A stretch of DNA of 64,000 nucleotides. Origin: Gammaproteobacteria bacterium (lineage in GTDB: Bacteria > Pseudomonadota > Gammaproteobacteria > Xanthomonadales > Wenzhouxiangellaceae). Positions 34,088-41,399 of the stretch are shown in pieces. Under the pieces are notes generated by a model. That model saw nothing but the letters and a program-made list of their open reading frames with translations. It was not told where the DNA came from and searched no databases. Position 1 is the first letter of the stretch; every line of letters starts with the position of its first letter. Position numbers and translations under genes: made by a program. The stretch lies in the NCBI GenBank assembly GCA_003565625.1, contig PXBD01000069.1, positions 1 through 64,000 of the forward strand. Reading direction: 5' to 3'.

Positions 34088-36550
34088 TCAACCGCGCGGC
34101 TTGGCGCGATCGCTGGGGATGGCGCTGCGGGGATCGTCGGGCCATGGATGTTTGGGATAGCGCCCGCGCATGTCCTTGCGGACTTCGGGGTAGGCGTTGG
34201 TCCAGAAGCTTTCCAGATCGGCGGTCACCGCCAGCGGGCGGCCGGCGGGCGAGAGCAGGTGCAAGACCACCGGCAGGCGGCCGTTGGCGATGGTCGGGGT
34301 GGTTTTCCAGCCGAACACGCTTTGCAGCTTGGTCGCCAGTACGGGCCCGCCTTCGGCCTTATAATCCAGCGCGACCTGGCGCCCGGTCGGAATGGTCATG
34401 GTGGCCGGCGCCAGCCGATCCAGCTCGGCCCAGCGCGCCGGGCCGAGCCTGTTTTTCAGGGCCTGCAGCAGATCCAGGCGCTCCAGGTCGCGCCAGCTTT
34501 TTGTGCCGTGCAGAAACGGCCCGAGCCAGTCTTCCAGCCTCTCCAGCAAGCGGGCGTCGTCGAGTTCCGGCCAATCGTTCGGCAACAGGCGCTGGAGACA
34601 CAGCACGCGCGCCTGCCACTGGCGCGCCGCGGCGGTCCATGGCAGGGCGTCCAGCCCCCTGGCCCGCACCGCCGCCAGCAACCCGGCTTCGAGCACGGCG
34701 GCCGGCGGCTGGGCCAGTTCGCTCTCGGCCAGTACCAGCGCACCCAGGCGACGCTGGCGCCAAGCGACGATGCGGCCGCGCGCCTCGTCCCAGGCGGCGG
34801 TTTCAATCTCTTCGATACGCGCTGCAAGCACTGATTCCAGTTCGGCCGCGCTGATGGCTGCGGCCAGGAAGATGCGCGCCTCACGGGTCTGGCCGTCGAG
34901 TTCTGCGGCGACCAGCCAGTCCGCGCCGGCCAGCGCATCGTCTTCCGGCAAAAAGGCGCCGCGGCCGTTGCTGAGCAGGAACCGGCCGCGGCCGCCGCGC
35001 GCCTGGGCGATGCGGTCGGGGAAGGCCAGCGCCAGCAGCCCGCCAATCTCGTCGATGTTGGCGCTGTGCCGGTCACGGCGCTTGCGCGAAAGGGCATCGG
35101 CCAGTTGACGGGCCGGCTGCAGACGCGCTGGTGATACCTGGCCATGGCCACGACGCAGCGCGTCCAGACGCAGGGTCAGGTCGCTGCCCGCTCCGCGCGG
35201 CAGCAGATCGCGATCGCTGAGCAGCGCGGCCAGCTCGGCGGCCAGGCGGTCATGGCCGCGCTCGCGGCCGCGCAGCAGCAGGTGGGCCAGGCGCGGATGC
35301 AGACCCGGCTCCAGCATGGCCCGGCCGTGGGCAGTGATCTTGCCTTCGCCGTTCAGCGCTTCGAGCTGGCGCAGCAGATCGACGGCCTGGGCCCAGTGCG
35401 CCGCCGGCGGCGGGTCCAGCCAGGTCAGTTCGCCGGCATCGCCAGCGCCCCAGCCGGCCAGCTCCAGCACCACCGGGGCCAGGTCGGCCTGCTCGATTTC
35501 CGGCGGGGTATGGGCGCGCAGCCGGGCCTGTTCGCCCTCGCTCCAGAGTCGGTAGCAGACGCCGGGTTCCAGGCGCCCGGCGCGTCCGGCACGCTGGTCG
35601 GCCGAGGCCCGTGACACCGGTTCGGTGATCAGCCGGGGCATGCCGGAGTTCGGGTCGAAGCGGGGGCGGCGCTGCTGGCCGGCATCGATGACCACGCGAA
35701 TGCCCTCGATGGTCAGGCTGGACTCGGCGATGGCGGTGGCCAGCACGATCTTGCGCTCGCCTGGCGCGGCCGGAGCGATGGCGGCATCCTGGGCTTCGGG
35801 ACGCATCTGGCCATAGAGCGGACACAGCCGGGTCCGGTCCGGCAGACTTGCGGTCAGCGCGCTCGCCACGCGCCCGATTTCGCCGGCGCCGGGCAGAAAC
35901 ACCAGCAGCGAGCCGCAGTCCTGGTCCAGCGCCTTGCGTATCGTGGCGACGACATGGTCGGCCAGCCGGCGCTCGCGCGGCGGTGGCCGGTAGCGCAGCT
36001 CGACCGGAAAGCTGCGGCCGCTCGCCTCGAGCAGCGGCGGCTGGTCGAGTTTCTCGCGCAGCGCTTCGACCGCCAGGGTGGCTGACATGATCAGGATGCG
36101 CAGATCGGGTCTGAGCGCCTGCTGGACCTCGCGCGCCAGGGCCAGGCCCAGGTCGGCCTGCAGCGAGCGTTCATGAAACTCGTCGAAGATCAGGCAGCCG
36201 ACGCCGTCGAGGCCGGGGTCGGACTGGATCATCCGGGTCAGGATGCCCTCGGTGACGACTTCGATGCGGGTGGCCGGCGAGATTTTCGTATCCAGTCGGG
36301 TTCGGTAGCCGATGGTCTGGCCAACGGCTTCACCGCGCTCGCGCGCCATGAAGCGCGCCGCCGAGCGTGCGGCCAGGCGACGCGGTTCGAGCATCAGTGC
36401 CTTGCCTTGCCCCAGCCAGCGGCTGGTCAGCAGGGCCGGTGGTACGCGCGTGGTCTTGCCGGCCCCGGGCGGGGCGCTCAGCAGGACGGTCGAATGTTGG
36501 GCCAGGGTTGCCAGCAGCTCGGGCAGCAGCGGGTCGATCGGGTAGCTCAT
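34088..36550 (-). CDS. hrpB: ATP-dependent helicase HrpB
   Basis: DExH-box helicase of 820 residues, the usual HrpB length; cellular role poorly known. ATG 36550 is used because MSYPIDPLLPELLATLAQ is the standard HrpB start; a longer open frame upstream lacks homology. Motifs: Walker A APPGAGKTTRVPPALL near 35, IFDEFHERSLQADL near 130, MSATL, SSLTIEGIRVVIDAG, and QRAGRAGR near 325. The C-terminal HrpB domain ends with TDLESFWTNAYPEVRKDMRG followed by RYPKHPWPDDP, a very conserved tail. It is followed by the lipoprotein gene in the same direction after 81 bases. Confidence 0.95.
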   Translation of the reverse strand: MSYPIDPLLPELLATLAQHSTVLLSAPPGAGKTTRVPPALLTSRWLGQGKALMLEPRRLAARSAARFMARERGEAVGQTIGYRTRLDTKISPATRIEVVTEGILTRMIQSDPGLDGVGCLIFDEFHERSLQADLGLALAREVQQALRPDLRILIMSATLAVEALREKLDQPPLLEASGRSFPVELRYRPPPRERRLADHVVATIRKALDQDCGSLLVFLPGAGEIGRVASALTASLPDRTRLCPLYGQMRPEAQDAAIAPAAPGERKIVLATAIAESSLTIEGIRVVIDAGQQRRPRFDPNSGMPRLITEPVSRASADQRAGRAGRLEPGVCYRLWSEGEQARLRAHTPPEIEQADLAPVVLELAGWGAGDAGELTWLDPPPAAHWAQAVDLLRQLEALNGEGKITAHGRAMLEPGLHPRLAHLLLRGRERGHDRLAAELAALLSDRDLLPRGAGSDLTLRLDALRRGHGQVSPARLQPARQLADALSRKRRDRHSANIDEIGGLLALAFPDRIAQARGGRGRFLLSNGRGAFLPEDDALAGADWLVAAELDGQTREARIFLAAAISAAELESVLAARIEEIETAAWDEARGRIVAWRQRRLGALVLAESELAQPPAAVLEAGLLAAVRARGLDALPWTAAARQWQARVLCLQRLLPNDWPELDDARLLERLEDWLGPFLHGTKSWRDLERLDLLQALKNRLGPARWAELDRLAPATMTIPTGRQVALDYKAEGGPVLATKLQSVFGWKTTPTIANGRLPVVLHLLSPAGRPLAVTADLESFWTNAYPEVRKDMRGRYPKHPWPDDPRSAIPSDRAKPRG

Positions 36551-36593
36551 GCCGGTCCGGCGCGGGCGCCGGGGGAAATGCGTGGATGGGCGT

Positions 36594-37154
36594 TCAGGCG
36601 CCCTTCCACTTGATGTTGCAGCCAATCGAAGGTTTCTGAGCCGGGCTGACCGGCCGGTCAGCCAACAGCGCATCGAGCGCGGCACGGATATCGCGACCGC
36701 TGACCGGAACGTCCTTGCCGGGGCGCGAATCGTCGAGCTGCCCACGATAGGCCAGACGGTTTCCGCCGTTGAAAATATAGAAGTCGGGGGTGCAGGCGGC
36801 ACCGTAGGCACGCGCGGTATTCTGCGGCTCATCGTACAGGTAGGGAAAGGCAAAGCCCAGCTGCTCGGCCAGTTCCTTCATCCGCTCGGGTCGATCCTGC
36901 GGGAAGCCCTGAATGTCGTTGCTGCTGATGGCGACCAGGCCGACCTCGGGCCCGGCATAGTCGTGGCCCAGACGCACCAGTTCATCAAGAATGTGTTTGA
37001 CGAACGGGCAGTGGTTGCAGATGAACATCACCAGGGTAGCCTTCTCGCCGGCGATGTCTGTGTAGCGAACAGGCTGACCGGACACCGTGTCCGGCAAGGC
37101 GAAATCCGGGGCGGGCGTGCCCAGCGGCAGCATGGTGGAGGCAGTCTTGGCCAT
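36594..37154 (-). CDS. Thioredoxin-family protein (peroxiredoxin/TlpA-like)
   Basis: Cytoplasmic thioredoxin-fold protein of 186 residues. The active site is FICNHCPFVKH near residue 48, a C-x2-C motif (CNHC) of a distinct AhpC/TSA-TlpA-like family. The N-terminal LGTPAPDFALPDTVSG and the later GAACTPDFYIFN (cis-Pro TP) are typical. No signal peptide is seen. Members are common in proteobacteria and annotated as redoxin or thioredoxin family; the substrate is unknown. Single gene between hrpB and mscS. Confidence 0.86.
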   Translation of the reverse strand: MAKTASTMLPLGTPAPDFALPDTVSGQPVRYTDIAGEKATLVMFICNHCPFVKHILDELVRLGHDYAGPEVGLVAISSNDIQGFPQDRPERMKELAEQLGFAFPYLYDEPQNTARAYGAACTPDFYIFNGGNRLAYRGQLDDSRPGKDVPVSGRDIRAALDALLADRPVSPAQKPSIGCNIKWKGA

Positions 37155-37187
37155 GGCGATATCCGGTAGACAATGAATTCCTGCCCA

Positions 37188-38060
37188 TTATGGCAGAGGC
37201 GCTTCGTCGTTCGGCTCGGCCGGGTCCTGTTGGCTTGATCGGACAACCTGTATCGGCATGGGCTTGGTCACCTCGCCGGTGTAGATCGTGCGGTGCGGGA
37301 AAGGAATTTCGATACCGGCCTGGTCGAATGCCTGCTTGATTTCAGCGCTGATGGTGTTGCGCAGGGTCAGGAAATTCTCCCGGCGCGCCCAGATCGAGAA
37401 CTGGATATCCAGCGATGATTCTCCAAAGCCGGTGAAAATGAAGAGCGGGGCGGGTTCGTCGAGGCAGTGGGTATTGGCCTCGGCAACCGCCATCAGCACC
37501 TCGCGTACGCGATCCAGGTTTTCCTTGTAGGCCACGCCCAGCATCAGGTCGAAACGCCGGATCGGGAAGCGGTTCAGGGTTGTGACCTCGCTCTTGATCA
37601 GGGTCTCGTTCGGGATCCGTACGAACAGGTTGTCCATGGTCCTGAGCTTGACCGACAGCGCATCAATGGATAACACCTCGCCGGTGGTGGAACCGACCTT
37701 GATGGTCTCGCCGACCTCGAAGCTGCGCTCACCGATCAGGAACAGGCCGCTGATCAGATTCGAAGCCGTGGTCTGGGAGGCAAAGCCGATGGCGACGGTC
37801 AGTACGCCGGCCGCGCCCATCAAGACGGCCAGGCTGAAGCCCAGCTCGCGCAGCGCCGAGGCCAGGAACAACCCCAGCACGGCATAAAATACCGCCCTTT
37901 GCAGTAGCTGCAGCAGGTTCGTGCCCACCCGAGTGCGCAGCGCGCGCGCCGCCATGCGGCTGACCAGCGGGGCGATCACCAGGCCCAGGGCGACCAGCAG
38001 TCCGGCCCTCAGCACCGGCATCGCTGCAGCCCAGTTGATGTTCTGAATCCATTCGCTCAT
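37188..38060 (-). CDS. mscS: Small-conductance mechanosensitive channel (MscS family)
   Basis: Channel protein of 290 residues, the size of Escherichia coli MscS, opening under membrane tension to release solutes. Three membrane helices occupy the first 115 residues; the pore helix is LMGAAGVLTVAIGFASQTTA with the Gly/Ala packing pattern. The beta domain has the family signature SFEVGETIKVG and VRIPNETLIKSEVTT. The C-terminal alpha/beta vestibule domain ends with IEIPFPHRTIY. Its start overlaps the upstream DUF432 gene by four bases, an association I recall from other proteobacteria, suggesting that DUF432 proteins serve the channel. Confidence 0.92.
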   Translation of the reverse strand: MSEWIQNINWAAAMPVLRAGLLVALGLVIAPLVSRMAARALRTRVGTNLLQLLQRAVFYAVLGLFLASALRELGFSLAVLMGAAGVLTVAIGFASQTTASNLISGLFLIGERSFEVGETIKVGSTTGEVLSIDALSVKLRTMDNLFVRIPNETLIKSEVTTLNRFPIRRFDLMLGVAYKENLDRVREVLMAVAEANTHCLDEPAPLFIFTGFGESSLDIQFSIWARRENFLTLRNTISAEIKQAFDQAGIEIPFPHRTIYTGEVTKPMPIQVVRSSQQDPAEPNDEAPLP

Positions 38061-38875
38061 GCTGAGTTCCCGAACAGCAGACTGAAGGCCCGCACCAGGC
38101 CCGAACGACCGGCCTCGTGGCGTGGTTTGGCCAGCAATTCCAGCCCGTCGGCGTAGTTTGGCGGGTGCCGATCAATCCGCACCGCAGCGAGGTCGGACTG
38201 ATCCTCGCGGGTCAGGTTCAGGCGCTGGGTCCACAGTGAACCATCGGTGGCCCCATAGAGCGACAGCATCGGCACCGGCAGGCTGAATTTTTCCAGCGAC
38301 AGCGGAGATTGAGCCTTGTTCTGGATGTGCAGCGGCGTGATTGCCCGGTGGGCTCGACGCGGCAGCTCGTCGATGTGGTGACGGGCCTGGGTGCGACCGG
38401 CGTAGCACAGCTCGCCCTCGCGGGTGGAGGGACCAAACCAGGTGTCGGACAGCGGCATGACCGGCAGTTCCCGGAGCAGGTTACCGGGCTTCCCCACCTC
38501 GAGCCGAATCCAGATCGGTGTGGACAGATAGAGCGTGACCTGCTGTCCGCTGAGCAGAAAGACCGGTTGGCGCGGACGGATGACGATGTTGCGATCGGCC
38601 AGCAGCGGCATCAGGTTCAGGAGGCTGGCGTCATCACCGATGACGTAGCGTTCCTTGCAGTCCGGCGGCAGGCTGCGGCGACCCTTGATCCGGGCCCGGT
38701 TCGGGGCAACGTCCTCGGCAATCGACTCGTAATGAATTCGCCACTCATCGGTGCCGTGACCCAGCCGGAGACGGAGCGGGCCGAGGTCGAGTTCCAGACC
38801 ATGCCCGACCGCCACCCGGCGCGGTGTCCACCAGGGGTCGGTGCTGGATCTGGGTCGGCTGGATGAGGCTGGCAT
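38057..38875 (-). CDS. DUF432 protein
   Basis: Protein of 272 residues of DUF432, function unknown. No signal peptide or membrane helix is seen, so it is probably cytoplasmic. Recognisable family blocks are PVFLLSGQQVTLYLSTPIWI in the middle, LPVMPLSDTWFGPSTREGEL, which includes the conserved DTWFG, and LCYAGRT. The 4-base overlap with mscS (38057-38060) means coupled translation and a likely common role in osmotic or membrane-tension response. The first 20 residues are low-complexity (MPASSSRPRSSTDP) and may not be translated. Confidence 0.75.
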   Translation of the reverse strand: MPASSSRPRSSTDPWWTPRRVAVGHGLELDLGPLRLRLGHGTDEWRIHYESIAEDVAPNRARIKGRRSLPPDCKERYVIGDDASLLNLMPLLADRNIVIRPRQPVFLLSGQQVTLYLSTPIWIRLEVGKPGNLLRELPVMPLSDTWFGPSTREGELCYAGRTQARHHIDELPRRAHRAITPLHIQNKAQSPLSLEKFSLPVPMLSLYGATDGSLWTQRLNLTREDQSDLAAVRIDRHPPNYADGLELLAKPRHEAGRSGLVRAFSLLFGNSA

Positions 38876-38914
38876 GGACTTAGTGTATCTCGTCGCAGCG
38901 CCCGGAAAACGTGG

Positions 38915-39808
38915 TCAGGCGCAATCCGGGTAGGCTGCGCGCCGCAGCAGGTCGGCGAGCGCGCGCGCGGCCGGGCCAGCGCTGTCGGGATCGGCAAACA
39001 CGAGGTATAGCGTCGCCCAGCGTTTCGCCCCCCGGACCAGCGGCAGTGGTTTGAGCGTGCCGCTGTCGAGTTCGCCCCGGATGATGTCCTCGGCATACCA
39101 GGCAAAGCCCAGACCCCGGCCGGCGGCAGCGATCGAGGTGGCCTTGGCGGTAACGGTCCAGCGTTGCTCTGTAACTTGCAGGGCGGCCGAGCCCGTCGGC
39201 TGGGTGGCACTGTCGCGCACGACCAGGTGGCGATGGCGGCGCAGGTCTTCGACGGTTAGCAGTCGGTTGAGCTGATGGAGCGGGTGCTGCGGCGCGGCCG
39301 CCGCCACGAATCGGACCTGCATCAGCGGGTCTCCGATGAAGCCAGCCGGAATGCTGGAGGCAATGGCCAGATCGACCCGGCCCGAGCTGAGCAATTCGGC
39401 CGTGCCCCCAAACACGGACTCATGCAGCTGGACGCGCAGTTCGGGTTGCTGTTCGGCCAGCCGTCCGAGGCAGTCGAGCAGCAGCCAGGTCGGGTAGATG
39501 ATTTCGGCGGCGATCCTCAATTCGGTTTCCCAGCCGGCCGCAGCCAGCGCGGCGGCGCGCTCCAGACGTTCGGCTTCCTCGATGAGGGCGCGGGCGCGGC
39601 GCACCAGCATGCGCCCGGCGCCGGTCAGCCGGGCTTTGCGGCCCTGGACTTCCAGTACCGATACATTCAGCAGGGTCTCGATCCGGTCAACTGCATAGCT
39701 GATCGTGGATTGCGACTTGCTGATGGCAGTTGCTGCCTGGGCATATCCGCCATGATCGACTACAGCGATCAGAGCGCGCCACTGCTCCAGGCTGATTTTG
39801 GGCTTCAT
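38915..39808 (-). CDS. LysR-family transcriptional regulator
   Basis: LysR-type regulator of 297 residues with the winged helix at 5-64 (YAQAATAISKSQSTISYAVDR without gaps in the family, recognition helix SQSTISYAV) and effector domain from 90. The divergent gene codes for a flavin-dependent azoreductase followed by a pirin. Such regulators next to azoR/pirin commonly sense electrophiles or quinones. The 100-base gap holds a 9-base inverted repeat that is its probable operator. The effector pocket does not suggest a ligand. Confidence 0.9.
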   Translation of the reverse strand: MKPKISLEQWRALIAVVDHGGYAQAATAISKSQSTISYAVDRIETLLNVSVLEVQGRKARLTGAGRMLVRRARALIEEAERLERAAALAAAGWETELRIAAEIIYPTWLLLDCLGRLAEQQPELRVQLHESVFGGTAELLSSGRVDLAIASSIPAGFIGDPLMQVRFVAAAAPQHPLHQLNRLLTVEDLRRHRHLVVRDSATQPTGSAALQVTEQRWTVTAKATSIAAAGRGLGFAWYAEDIIRGELDSGTLKPLPLVRGAKRWATLYLVFADPDSAGPAARALADLLRRAAYPDCA

Positions 39809-39813
39809 TATCG

Positions 39814-39842
39814 AAAATATCGAAAGATATAGGCGATATTTT
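39814..39842. promoter_or_regulatory. Inverted repeat operator between LysR gene and azoR
   Basis: AAAATATCG (39814-39822) and CGATATTTT (39834-39842) are perfect 9-base inverted arms separated by 11 bases, six bases upstream of the LysR start. Two overlapping ATCGAAA units (39811-39825) and a nearby CTATCGAT add symmetry. Position and spacing fit a LysR recognition site; function is inferred. Confidence 0.55.
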
Positions 39843-39908
39843 GCGCTTTTCTATCGATGGAGGCAACGCTAGGCTAGACCGTATTCCTTTTTTATTTCCG
39901 GAGTGTTC

Positions 39909-40517
39909 ATGAAAACCCTGCTGATGATTCAGTCCAGCCTGTTTATCGATGCGGGCCAGTCCAGCCAGTTGGCCCACGCTTTCTGTCAGCGCTGGAGCGA
40001 GGCGCATCCTGACGGCACCGTGCTGCATCGTGATCTGGCCAGCGAGCCTTTGCCGCATCTCGATGCCGAGGCTTTTGCCGGCTTCGGTCTCGATGTTGCC
40101 GAGCGAAGCCCGGCCCAGCAGGCGGCTGTAACCCGGTCGGATCAGTTGATCGCCGAACTCCGACAAGCGGATGCCGTTGTTGTGGCGCTGCCGATGTACA
40201 ACTTCACCGTACCGTCGACGTTCAAGGCCTGGATGGACCATGTCGCCTGGGCCGGCGTCACCTTTCGTTATACCGAGACCGGGCCCGAAGGACTGCTGGA
40301 TCCGAAACCGCTGTACGTGTGTTGTGCTCGCGGCGGAAAGTACAGCGGCACCGACAATGACACCCAGACGCGCCTGATTGAAATGTTTTTTGGCATGCTC
40401 GGTTTTCAGGAGCTGCACTTCACCTACGCTGAAGGACTGGCCTTGGGTGAACAAGCCGCTGCGGCCGCCCTTGACCAGGCCCATGGGCGCATCGCGCGCC
40501 TGCCGCTGGCAGCCTGA
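39909..40517 (+). CDS. azoR: FMN-dependent NADH azoreductase
   Basis: Flavodoxin-fold quinone/azo reductase of 202 residues. The FMN phosphate loop is QSSLFIDAGQSSQLA near residue 8, followed by DAVVVALPMYNFTVPSTFKA near 90, which binds the flavin ring and is diagnostic of AzoR; TGPEGLLDPK and the ARGGKYSG loop near 140 complete the site. ATG 39909 has CGGAG five bases upstream. Next gene (pirin) starts two bases after the stop, so they form an operon, controlled by the divergent LysR. Physiological substrates are probably quinones. Confidence 0.93.
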   Translation: MKTLLMIQSSLFIDAGQSSQLAHAFCQRWSEAHPDGTVLHRDLASEPLPHLDAEAFAGFGLDVAERSPAQQAAVTRSDQLIAELRQADAVVVALPMYNFTVPSTFKAWMDHVAWAGVTFRYTETGPEGLLDPKPLYVCCARGGKYSGTDNDTQTRLIEMFFGMLGFQELHFTYAEGLALGEQAAAAALDQAHGRIARLPLAA

Positions 40518-40519
40518 CC

Positions 40520-41377
40520 ATGAAGATGCGGACCCTGCAGCGGGTGATCGAGTCGCAGCCCACCTCGGATGGAGCCGGGGTGAAATTGCGCCGCAGCCTG
40601 GGGTCGAGTGCGTTTGCCCGGCTCGATCCGTTCCTGATGCTGGATGAATTCTTCTCCGACGACCCGGACGACTACCTGGCCGGCTTCCCCGATCATCCGC
40701 ACCGTGGGTTCGAAACCGTGACCTACATGCTGGAGGGGCGCATGCAGCATCGCGACCATCTGGGCAACACCGGCGATCTGGGTCCGGGTGTGGTGCAGTG
40801 GATGACCGCCGGCCGCGGCGTGATCCACTCCGAGATGCCGCAGCAGTCCGAGGGCCGGATGCGCGGGTTCCAGCTCTGGATCAACCTGCCGGCGGCGGAA
40901 AAGATGCGCCCGGCCGAGTATCGCGACATTCCAGCGAATCTGGTTCCGGAACTGCACTTTGCCGGTGGTATGGCGCGGGTGATCGCCGGACGACTGGAAC
41001 TGGCTGCAGGCCACCAGGCCGGCGTGATCAACGGCCAGCCGGGGACCATGGCGACCGATCCGCTCCTGCTGGATCTGCGCCTGGATGCCAATGCTGCGGT
41101 CGACCTCCCGATTCCTGCCGGCCACAATGCGCTGGTCTACGTCTACGATGGCGAAATGGCAGTCGCGGATCAGCGCGTACCGGGTCGCTCGGCGGGTCTG
41201 TTCGGCGACGGCGAGTTCGCCGGGCTCAGCGCGGGTGGTCTCGGTGGTCGCGCCCTGCTGCTGGCCGGCCGGCCGCTCGGCGAAGCGGTGGTCCAGTACG
41301 GCCCGTTCGTGATGAATACCCGTGAGCAGATCGAACAGGCAGTGGCCGATTACCGGGCCGGGCGTTTGACGATGTAG
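40520..41377 (+). CDS. Pirin-family cupin protein
   Basis: Bicupin protein of 285 residues, a family that includes iron-binding pirins with quercetin 2,3-dioxygenase activity. The metal ligands are HPHRGFETVTYMLEG near residue 57, MQHRDHLGN, and GRGVIHSEMP near 98 (three His and a Glu). PFLMLDEFFSDDPDDY precedes them as usual. It is cotranscribed with azoR, two bases apart, indicating a joint role in quinone or flavonoid detoxification (inference). Start ATG 40520; ATG 40526 is also possible. Confidence 0.92.
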   Translation: MKMRTLQRVIESQPTSDGAGVKLRRSLGSSAFARLDPFLMLDEFFSDDPDDYLAGFPDHPHRGFETVTYMLEGRMQHRDHLGNTGDLGPGVVQWMTAGRGVIHSEMPQQSEGRMRGFQLWINLPAAEKMRPAEYRDIPANLVPELHFAGGMARVIAGRLELAAGHQAGVINGQPGTMATDPLLLDLRLDANAAVDLPIPAGHNALVYVYDGEMAVADQRVPGRSAGLFGDGEFAGLSAGGLGGRALLLAGRPLGEAVVQYGPFVMNTREQIEQAVADYRAGRLTM

Positions 41378-41399
41378 CCAGCGCTGGCGGCCGCGTGAT

